From positions 1 through 52,439 of the forward strand of contig NZ_JASJDK010000036.1 in NCBI RefSeq assembly GCF_030065675.1: a DNA stretch of 52,439 bases, written 5' to 3'. This document shows, piece by piece, positions 9,414-16,403 of this stretch. This stretch comes from Mastigocoleus sp. MO_188.B34. GTDB taxonomy: Bacteria > Cyanobacteriota > Cyanobacteriia > Cyanobacteriales > Nostocaceae. The notes below the pieces were generated by a model. The model saw only the letters and a list, made by a program, of their open reading frames with translations, searched no databases and was not told the origin of the DNA. The translations under genes were made by a program, and so were the position numbers. Each line of letters opens with the position of its first letter. Position 1 is the stretch's first letter.

Positions 9414-11603
9414 TTATTGCTCGTTGGGAAAAATAACTTTCATAGTTTTTGTGATTTTTACCTGCTTTTGCTTTTTGGATGACGAGTGTTCATGCTTGTC
9501 ATCTTCACAACTCTTGGGTACTTCAACCGTAAAGCAGGACAAGATATAAAATATCAAGCGCTCTAACTTTACATCTTCGCGCGAGCGGATAATCAAAAGT
9601 AAAACTATTAAAAATAGTAATATACAGGTGTTATATTGATAATCCAATATTTCTATTCTGGCAAGTAAATCTGGATCGTATTTTGCTTGCTTCCAATTTT
9701 GTGCGAAAAATATTTGTTCTGCTGTGAGATTCTTTACGCCAGAAAAATCAGCAATTTCGATATTGGTATTCTCAAAATTGGTTCCACAAAGATCTGCAAA
9801 ATAAAGTTCAGCACCGGATAAGTTAGCTTCCTGAAGCTGAGCATCTCGGAGATTTGCTCCTTGTAAATTTGCTCTGCGTAGATAAGCACCTCGAAAGTTC
9901 GCTCCTCGAAAGTCGGCTATTTTTAGAACAGCTTTTTCCAAGATTGCTTTTTCTAAGTTCGCTCCTGTAAACTTAGTTGCTTCCAAGTTTGCTCGATAAA
10001 AGTCGGCGACTTGTAAATGAGCTTTGTGGAGATCGGCTTTACATAAGACCGCACGACGCAAATCTGCTACTCTTAAATCTGCTTCTAACAGTTCTGCTCC
10101 TTGAAGATTAGCATTCTGAAGATGTGCCATCCATAAATTAGCTCCTTTGAGTTTAGCTTGTTCGAGGTTAGCTTCCTCAAGGTTAGCTTCTTGAAGATTA
10201 GCGTTACCTAATTCAGCTTTGTATAAGTCTGCACCTTGTAATTGAGCTTTATAGAGATTGCTGTTGGAAAGATAAACTTCTTTTAGGTTTGCTTGCTGTA
10301 GTTGGGATTCTTGTAGAAATGCTCTGCGAATATAAGCATTTTCTAAGTTTGCTTTTTGGAGATTAGCTTTTTCTAAAATGCTTCCTTGGATATGTGCTTC
10401 TCGCAAATTAGCTTCTTGGAGATTAGCTCCTCGCAAATCTGCAGATTTTAGTTCGGCTTTTTCTAAATTAGCTGCTTGGAGGTTAGCTGCTTGCAAAGTA
10501 ATTTCAACTAAATTAGCTTTTTGTAGATTCGCTTTAAAGAAATTAGCTTGGGGAAGAAATTTAGTTTCCCGTAAATCTGCTTGCTGTAAATTTGCTTCTG
10601 AAAAATTAGTATTTTGTAAATCTGCTCCCCAAAGTTTGGCTTGTTGGAGATTAGCTCCTTGGAGATTTGCACCTTTCAAATCGACTTCTTGAAGATTAGC
10701 TCCTTCCAAATAAGCATTTTGGAGATTAGCATCTTGCAAGTCTAATTTTTTTTCTCGCAAAATCGCAGTTACATCACGATCGGGAATAATCTGGCTAACC
10801 AATTCTTGAACTAGCTTCCACTTAGGGTCTAGCTGAGTTTCATTACTAATTTCAGTATTTTTGAGATTGGTTCCTTTCAGATTAGCTGTTCGTAGATTTG
10901 CATGATATAGATTTGCGTAACTTAGATTTCCTTCTTGGAGATTGCTCGAACGAAGATCGCAACCTAGAAGATTTGCATAACTTAGATCCGCACCTTGGAG
11001 GTTTGCTTCCCTAATATTTGACCCTTCAAGGTTAGCTCCTTGGAGATTTACTTTTTGAAGATTAGCTCCTTCAAGATCGGCTTTCTCAAGCATTGCTTCA
11101 CTCAAATTTGCTTCTTCCAAGTCAACTTGTTTTAAATCTCGACCTACAACGCTTTTATTTACAATTTCCCAAACAAGTTTCCATTTGCGATCAAATTTTG
11201 TTGTGACGCTAATTTGACTACCTTTGAAATTAGCACCTCTTAAATCCGCACCTTGAAAATTTACTCCACCTAGTCGGGTTTCTTGTAAATCCACATTTTG
11301 AAGATTAGCTTGCTCAAAATTACTTCCTCGCAAATCTGCTCTACAAAAATCAGCATTTTTTAACTGCGCATCTTGAAAATTTACACCTTGAAGCTCTACA
11401 TCTTTAAAGTTAGCTCCTTGAAGTTTAGCTCTTGTAAAATCAGCTTTTTGTAGATTTGAATCTTGGAAATTTGCACCTTCAAGATTTGCATTTTGAAAAT
11501 TTGCACCTTGGAGATTTTTATAATGAAAGTCTGCATATCTGAGGTCTTGACCACTAAAATCGTTTTCTTCTGGTTCTTGACCAAATAATCTTTCAATAGG
11601 CAT
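9414..11603 (-). CDS. Long pentapeptide-repeat protein with C-terminal membrane segment
   Basis: 729 residues, of which about 600 are A(D/N)LXX pentapeptide repeats expected to fold into right-handed quadrilateral beta-helices. The repeats fall into three blocks separated by two related linkers of about 30 residues (FDRKWKLVWEIVNK near 145 and LDPKWKLVQELVSQ near 265); a weaker third version (NWKQAKYDPDLLARIEIL) precedes the membrane segment at about 650-668. The tail after it is Lys/Ser rich. The start MPIERLFGQ is the first ATG of the frame. The biochemical role is unknown; such proteins in cyanobacteria are often thylakoid or cell-envelope associated. Nothing suggests a Qnr-type gyrase mimic. 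Confidence 0.88.
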   Translation of the reverse strand: MPIERLFGQEPEENDFSGQDLRYADFHYKNLQGANFQNANLEGANFQDSNLQKADFTRAKLQGANFKDVELQGVNFQDAQLKNADFCRADLRGSNFEQANLQNVDLQETRLGGVNFQGADLRGANFKGSQISVTTKFDRKWKLVWEIVNKSVVGRDLKQVDLEEANLSEAMLEKADLEGANLQKVNLQGANLEGSNIREANLQGADLSYANLLGCDLRSSNLQEGNLSYANLYHANLRTANLKGTNLKNTEISNETQLDPKWKLVQELVSQIIPDRDVTAILREKKLDLQDANLQNAYLEGANLQEVDLKGANLQGANLQQAKLWGADLQNTNFSEANLQQADLRETKFLPQANFFKANLQKANLVEITLQAANLQAANLEKAELKSADLRGANLQEANLREAHIQGSILEKANLQKANLENAYIRRAFLQESQLQQANLKEVYLSNSNLYKAQLQGADLYKAELGNANLQEANLEEANLEQAKLKGANLWMAHLQNANLQGAELLEADLRVADLRRAVLCKADLHKAHLQVADFYRANLEATKFTGANLEKAILEKAVLKIADFRGANFRGAYLRRANLQGANLRDAQLQEANLSGAELYFADLCGTNFENTNIEIADFSGVKNLTAEQIFFAQNWKQAKYDPDLLARIEILDYQYNTCILLFLIVLLLIIRSREDVKLERLIFYILSCFTVEVPKSCEDDKHEHSSSKKQKQVKITKTMKVIFPNEQ

Positions 11604-11949
11604 AAGTAGTTATATTAACAGATTAGTCTATCTGTTAATTTTGATGCATTATGCTTACGAAATCACCCGTATATGGATACAATTCAGAATCTTAGAAATT
11701 TAAATCTTCTAAATTTAAATACTTGCTTACAAGTCTAATTATTCTAGTTTAAGATAATTCTAATTTTTACTAAAAATACATTTGTATTTTAACCATTACA
11801 AAATATATAAAGTTATTTTTAGACATGAATATTTGTCTGCAGCAAGAATATTAAAACTGCATTTATACACATTACTACATCAATTGTAAATACTTGGAAA
11901 AATAAATTTTAGCAGTGTAAATTATTTAATTGTGCATAAATTTCTAAAC
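11604..11949. other. AT-rich noncoding region upstream of pentapeptide gene
   Basis: Very AT-rich, with no open frame or RNA gene recognised. It must hold the promoter of the pentapeptide-repeat gene on the minus strand. Confidence 0.5.
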
Positions 11950-12085
11950 TAATCCAGGACTTACGCAATAGTCACAATACACCGGTGGTGCGTGACACTC
12001 AAAACCTTATTAATACGTTCAGGTTAACTCGCTTGTGTCACGCACCCTACAAGAAAAATGTGCCGGTTGCATAAGTCCTATAATC
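11950..12085. mobile_element. MITE-like element with inverted ends
   Basis: The ends AGGACTTACGCAA (11956-11968) and TTGCATAAGTCCT (12067-12079) are inverted copies with one mismatch. Just outside them TAATC occurs on both sides (11950-11954 and 12081-12085), which looks like a 5-base target duplication. Inside, GTGCGTGACAC and GTGTCACGCAC form a second inverted pair. It has no coding capacity and sits 15 bases past the stop of the Septu nuclease gene, where it may also fold as a terminator. The parent transposase is not in the window. Confidence 0.6.
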
Positions 12086-12099
12086 ATGAATATAAAGGA

Positions 12100-12747
12100 C
12101 TAAAAATATTGCTTAAATGTATAGGTAACAGCAGCCCAAAAAGGCGTATATTGTCCCTCGGAATCCATTTCTTGATAGGCTTGGGCGAGAGTTTGTATCT
12201 CTCCATCATCTAGCCCTTCAACTATTTGTAATGCTGCATCTATCGCCTTTCTGCGCATTTTTGTCAGTTTATTGATATTCAAAGCAAGTTTTGCGATCGT
12301 AGTTTCAGCTGCATCTTGTTTGTCGGGATTGTCTGCGGCTAAAATTTCCCCATAACCTGTGTATTTAAAATAATCTGTACAATTTGGGTCTAAGGGGGAA
12401 ATCATTAAATCCTCATCAAACCAACCACCCTTTTTATGACCACAGTGGACTGGTTTGGTTGGTCTTTGCTCATCTTCTCCCTGACAAGAAGCTATCAAAT
12501 TGGTATAGTTGAAGGTTAAATGTTTGTATTGACTCTTCGGTCGATAATGTTCGATGTGACAATTTTTTCTGAAGATACGAATTCCACAGTAGCAACAAAT
12601 GTGACCTTGTTCCTTTAACAGAGCATGATACACATCAGTTTTGACTGATTTATTAAAGGATCTCCAATTCGGAAGCTTTTTATTCCCGAGTCTGTGATTA
12701 TAGCTAGTCAAACTACCTGGTTCTGGATCCTTGCGGATATATTTCAT
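12100..12747 (-). CDS. ptuB: Septu-type HNH endonuclease (PtuB-like, TIGR02646 family)
   Basis: Predicted nuclease effector of an anti-phage Septu pair, 215 residues. The HNH/zinc core is visible: CCYCG near residue 52, HIEHYRPKS near residue 69 (catalytic His pair), NYTNLIASCQ, and a second zinc element ending in CGHKKG. The N-terminus MKYIRKDPEPGSL is typical of the retron/Septu HNH family. Its ATG overlaps the stop of the ATPase gene (ATGA, 12744-12747), so the two are translationally coupled. No reverse transcriptase is nearby, so this is a stand-alone Septu and not a retron. Function is inferred from family and pairing. Confidence 0.88.
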   Translation of the reverse strand: MKYIRKDPEPGSLTSYNHRLGNKKLPNWRSFNKSVKTDVYHALLKEQGHICCYCGIRIFRKNCHIEHYRPKSQYKHLTFNYTNLIASCQGEDEQRPTKPVHCGHKKGGWFDEDLMISPLDPNCTDYFKYTGYGEILAADNPDKQDAAETTIAKLALNINKLTKMRRKAIDAALQIVEGLDDGEIQTLAQAYQEMDSEGQYTPFWAAVTYTFKQYF

Positions 12748-13997
12748 TTGTTGAGAATTTCCTTGCGACGAATTAGAACATCAGCGTGGACAAATTCCGG
12801 TTCATCTTCCCCAATCTGGACAGCTAAATCCCGACGTAATTGTTTTGCACCTTCCAAATCTCCTTCATCAATAAATTTGAATAACTGCTGCAAGCTATTT
12901 TTAATTTCTTGAGGTCTTTCGGGAACCTCCATTAAGTCCTCCAAAATACAATTGGTATCTCTACCAAAAGAATTTTCAGGTTTCAGTGCGACGATACCTT
13001 CTGCTGTACTTTCAATAATATGAATTCCCTCAGGTTTAACGTGGCTAATTACCTGGGGTGAATGGGTAGTAACAATAAACTGACAATTAGGAAAAGTTTT
13101 ACTTAAAGCCGGAATAATTTCCCTTTGCCATTGGGGATGTAAATGTAGTTCAATTTCATCAATTAAAACAATACCATTCCCTTCTAAAGGTTCTTCAAGT
13201 CCAGGGTTTGCGATCGCTAAACGTCTTGCTAAATCTCCCACCATTGCAAGGAGACATTTTTCTCCATCGGAAAGTTGACTAACATTGAGTTCTCGCTCCT
13301 GCTTCTTCACTGTCATTCTCAGAGGGGAACGACGAATTCTCAAATCGGATAATCCTGGAATTAGAGAATAAATAGCCTGTCGAACAACTTCTAATTGATG
13401 ATTGGTATAATTAGCATCATCTCTTCTCTCTTCATTCTCCAAGTCTTCCCACTTTCTAAACCACTGAAAGAAGTTATTAAAGTTTATTTTCGTACCATGT
13501 AGGGATTCTTCGTAAGCTGTTACTCGATCTACAGAATGTTTTTTCCTAACTCTTAAAGGAATATCAACAACAGCACGATTTACACAATAATGAACTATGA
13601 CAGTTAAATTAAAATTTGGGTCAGTCTTCAGATGATCCTGGGTCGATTCAATTAATTTACGTAATTGTGTTAAATCAGTACTACTATTTTTACTACGTTT
13701 TTTTTGGAGTTTTCCAAAGGACCAAGTTACGTCACCTTCCGTAGTTGTAACTGTTATTTCATTACATGTTTCTTGACATCCATCTCTGATATCTTGTTCT
13801 CGAAATAATCTACCTGAAGTGCTGGGGTATTGAATCGGACTGGTATACCGAGAAAGAAGAATGGCGATGCAATCAAGAATACTAGATTTACCAACGCCAT
13901 TAATACCAATAAACACGTTAGGTTCGCACTCTTGGAATTCTAGGGTCATATCGCTAACCCCCCGAAAAGAGTGCATTTTTATATGTTTGATTTTCAT
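12744..13997 (-). CDS. ptuA: Septu-type AAA/ABC ATPase (PtuA-like)
   Basis: SMC/RecF-like ATPase of 417 residues, expected to hold and gate the HNH nuclease PtuB and release it on phage infection. Seen: IKMHSFRGVSDMTLEF N-terminus, Walker A GINGVGKSS at about 33, ABC-type signature QLSDGEKCLLAMVGDLARR at about 242, Walker B IVLIDEIELHLHP at about 276 and H-loop FIVTTHSPQV at about 307. The C-terminal GRDTNCILEDLM and charged helical region are typical of ATPases paired with TIGR02646 HNH proteins. It is the first gene of the pair and overlaps ptuB by four bases. The metallophosphoesterase gene ends 17 bases upstream on the same strand. Confidence 0.88.
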   Translation of the reverse strand: MKIKHIKMHSFRGVSDMTLEFQECEPNVFIGINGVGKSSILDCIAILLSRYTSPIQYPSTSGRLFREQDIRDGCQETCNEITVTTTEGDVTWSFGKLQKKRSKNSSTDLTQLRKLIESTQDHLKTDPNFNLTVIVHYCVNRAVVDIPLRVRKKHSVDRVTAYEESLHGTKINFNNFFQWFRKWEDLENEERRDDANYTNHQLEVVRQAIYSLIPGLSDLRIRRSPLRMTVKKQERELNVSQLSDGEKCLLAMVGDLARRLAIANPGLEEPLEGNGIVLIDEIELHLHPQWQREIIPALSKTFPNCQFIVTTHSPQVISHVKPEGIHIIESTAEGIVALKPENSFGRDTNCILEDLMEVPERPQEIKNSLQQLFKFIDEGDLEGAKQLRRDLAVQIGEDEPEFVHADVLIRRKEILNK

Positions 13998-14014
13998 GCT
14001 TGAAATTAATTTGA

Positions 14015-15007
14015 TTAAATTAATCTGGAATTAACCTGCAAATGACCTGAATTTAATGGAATTACACCTCGGTCAAAAACTTCATTGTCAGTACCAATTC
14101 CGCTAATTTCTATCCGATCTGCGTATACATTGTATGCAGCAAAACTTAATTTACTTGCAGAATATTCAGTCCATTCGGAACGTCCTACCGGACGAGTATT
14201 AGCACCACCACCACATACCATATAAGTCGTACCATTTATTGGACGGGTACGCTCATAATTATGCTCGTGTCCGTTAATATAAAGCTGAACGCCATACTTT
14301 TGAAATAATGGAGTTAAGACATCAATAAAAGGTTTATTTACTCCATAAACCCCTGATGAATAAATTTGATGGTGTCCAAAAACAATTTTCCAAATTGCTT
14401 TGCTATTGCTCAGTTCTTTTTCTAACCAGATAAGTTGATTTTGCCAATCAGCATTATGGTTAGTATCTAAAGCAAAAAATTGTACGGAACCGTGATAAAA
14501 AGTATAGTATCTTCCCTGCATATTAAACCCAAAATATTTAACTTGGGGCTCGCCATTTGCAGTTCGGATATCGTGGTTTCCTAAAACAGAATAAAACTTT
14601 ATACCTTGCTTCAGTAAGGAAGCATAGGGACGCTCAAAAACGGAATTAATCTTTTCAATTTCACCGTTTGTATAAATATTATCTCCAGCTAAAATAACCA
14701 GATTGTAAGGATTTTGACGGCGATAATTTATCATAGATTGTGCTACAGAATACTGACCATCTCCACCAGTTCCCGTATCAGCTACGGATATAAATCGTAA
14801 AAGTAAATCATTTTTGTTAGATCTGTCCTTGCTAGAAATTTGGGATTGTAATTCTGAAGCAAAAATTGGGCGATTAAAAGTAGTTATACTACTAGCAAGA
14901 TAAGCCGGTCCAAATTTAATAGATCCAGATTTAATAGATCCAGAGTTAATAAAATTAATAAAACTAAAACTACCCAGAGATATAAATTTACGTCGTTTTA
15001 ATGACAT
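14015..15007 (-). CDS. Tat-exported metallophosphoesterase (purple acid phosphatase-like)
   Basis: Calcineurin-like phosphoesterase of 330 residues. The metal motifs are complete and in order: SVADTG, LAGDNIY, LGNHDIR, VFGHHQIY and NGHEHNYER. The N-terminus SLKRRKFISLG carries a twin-arginine motif, followed by a hydrophobic stretch, so export to the periplasm by Tat is likely. That stretch contains a tandem SGSIK-SGSIK duplication from a repeated 15-base unit. Probable role: phosphomonoesterase scavenging phosphate. It lies 17 bases upstream of ptuA on the same strand and may share its transcript, but the family gives no reason to link it to defence. Confidence 0.85.
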   Translation of the reverse strand: MSLKRRKFISLGSFSFINFINSGSIKSGSIKFGPAYLASSITTFNRPIFASELQSQISSKDRSNKNDLLLRFISVADTGTGGDGQYSVAQSMINYRRQNPYNLVILAGDNIYTNGEIEKINSVFERPYASLLKQGIKFYSVLGNHDIRTANGEPQVKYFGFNMQGRYYTFYHGSVQFFALDTNHNADWQNQLIWLEKELSNSKAIWKIVFGHHQIYSSGVYGVNKPFIDVLTPLFQKYGVQLYINGHEHNYERTRPINGTTYMVCGGGANTRPVGRSEWTEYSASKLSFAAYNVYADRIEISGIGTDNEVFDRGVIPLNSGHLQVNSRLI

Positions 15008-15133
15008 ATCTGATAATTAATAATTCAACAACTTGACCAAAAGTAGTCAAGTGATAAATTATGGCTGAAGATGTGATGCACTTCCCGAATTTATCTTATT
15101 TTTTTTCGATCCGCTGTTTTCTAGGAAACTTCC

Positions 15134-16012
15134 ATGTCACAAGAAAAGCCAAATTCACAATCGCCACAATCGCCATCAAGTCCAGAACTGGAAGACAGTT
15201 ATTCAGAGGATCGAGAACCATTTTTGGGTCAGACAATTAACCCGTCACCAACACCTAGTGTTCTTGAAAAACTCCAGTCGATTTGGAATGGCGCTTTAGT
15301 TAAAATTCGTTCCCTTTTACCAGAAAATATAGCTGCAAAGTTGTCAGATCGGGCTTTAACAGGAATTGTGATCGCGATCACTTTCCTAGTTGTCGGTATA
15401 AGTGTAAATACCTTTAGTCCCAAATCCAAGGCGATCGCGACTGTTCCGACCCCAGAACAAGCTTCTGATTCCCAAATAACTCCAAAAACAGAATCAGTTA
15501 AATCGATCGCACCACCGAAACAACAAATCGCTCAATCTCCAGTTCTAACAGAACAAAATAAATCACAGTTAAAAAATACGAGTTTACAAACCCCAAAAGC
15601 TTCATCTTCTCTACCACAAGAAAAAACTTCTGCAAATTTAGACAAAAAACAAACTATAGAAAAAAAACAACAATCAACCCCAGTATTAACCCTGGAACAC
15701 AAATTGTTTGCGATAATTGAAAATCAAATTACAGAAGCGATCGCTAGTCTGCACGAAGACACCGAAATTGAAACTTTTTCTAGTAATCCGATTGATGCTG
15801 TCCGAGTTGATTTTGCTAGTAGTACCCTGACCTTGAAAATTAGTGATGATTGGTACTCTCTCACCCATCCAGACCAAGATAAACTTGCAGCAGAAATCCT
15901 AGAACGCTCCAAAGAGCTTGATTTTGTTCACCTAGAAATTACCGATTCCAAAAATAAGCTCATAGCGCGTAACCCTGTTGTGGGAAGTAAAATGATTATT
16001 CTCAAAAGGTAG
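15134..16012 (+). CDS. Single-pass membrane protein, conserved in cyanobacteria
   Basis: 292 residues. A Ser/Pro/Glu-rich cytoplasmic N-terminus (1-70) is followed by one membrane helix at about 74-95 (LTGIVIAITFLVVGISV), a long low-complexity Gln/Lys/Ser/Thr linker (100-185) and a compact C-terminal domain (about 186-292: LFAIIENQITEAIASLHEDT ... LHPDQ-like and VGSKMIILKR). The C-terminal domain looks folded and conserved, and the linker resembles the flexible spacer of envelope proteins. I do not recognise a named family. Divergent from the metallophosphoesterase gene. Confidence 0.7.
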   Translation: MSQEKPNSQSPQSPSSPELEDSYSEDREPFLGQTINPSPTPSVLEKLQSIWNGALVKIRSLLPENIAAKLSDRALTGIVIAITFLVVGISVNTFSPKSKAIATVPTPEQASDSQITPKTESVKSIAPPKQQIAQSPVLTEQNKSQLKNTSLQTPKASSSLPQEKTSANLDKKQTIEKKQQSTPVLTLEHKLFAIIENQITEAIASLHEDTEIETFSSNPIDAVRVDFASSTLTLKISDDWYSLTHPDQDKLAAEILERSKELDFVHLEITDSKNKLIARNPVVGSKMIILKR

Positions 16013-16068
16013 AAGTCAGAATTAGACCTACAAACGAATCTCAACAAGTTCAGTAAATTAAAAATCAT

Positions 16069-16095
16069 GTAGAGACGCGGCATGCCGCGTCTCTA
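16069..16095. repeat. GTAGAGACG dispersed palindrome, copy 2
   Basis: GTAGAGACGCGGCA followed by its complement gives an almost perfect palindrome of 27 bases, located 57 bases after the stop of the preceding gene. Same family as 9359-9403 and 30176-30219. Confidence 0.8.
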
Positions 16096-16125
16096 ATAAA
16101 TTATGATTGATATGCAATTTATTCA

Positions 16126-16260
16126 TTAAAGTGCTTCTGCAGTATTTTGCCTTTGTTGAGCACATCTTAAATGGGCATAGCATTCTACACCTCTGCTTGT
16201 GATGTTACTAACACCAATAATATATTTGCACCTGCTACTTTGTGCAGATTTGAAAATTAT
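16126..16260 (-). pseudogene. Possible gene remnant, Cys-containing 44-codon frame
   Basis: A stop-to-stop frame of 44 codons lacks any ATG, GTG or TTG, yet its translation (…CKYIIGVSNITSRG… then VECYAHLRCAQQRQN) has a balanced, protein-like composition with three Cys. It could be the 3' end of a lost gene. I do not recognise the family. Low confidence; a chance frame is possible. Confidence 0.2.
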
Positions 16261-16301
16261 TTAGGAATAAGAATTTAATAACCTGTAATTTTGAAATTTG
16301 C

Positions 16302-16395
16302 AATGGTGCGTTACGCGATGCTAACAGCACCCTACTTTTGTACTTTATTTAATCCACATCCCTTAAGTACCCAATCCCTAATCCCCAATCCCTAG
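16302..16395. repeat. GGTGCG/CACC inverted repeat and minisatellite-like spacer
   Basis: AATGGTGCGTTACG at 16302-16315 faces CAGCACCCTAC ending at 16335, a small inverted repeat of the kind spread through cyanobacterial genomes and similar to the inner arms of the MITE at 11950-12085. From about 16360 the sequence becomes TACCCAATCCCTAATCCCC tandem spacer up to the stop of the kinase gene. Confidence 0.55.
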
Positions 16396-16403
16396 TTCCC
16401 AAA

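Noticed and set aside
12100-13997. Retron Ec78-type system
   Set aside because: The ATPase-HNH pair fits, but there is no reverse transcriptase or msr-msd region in the flanks.
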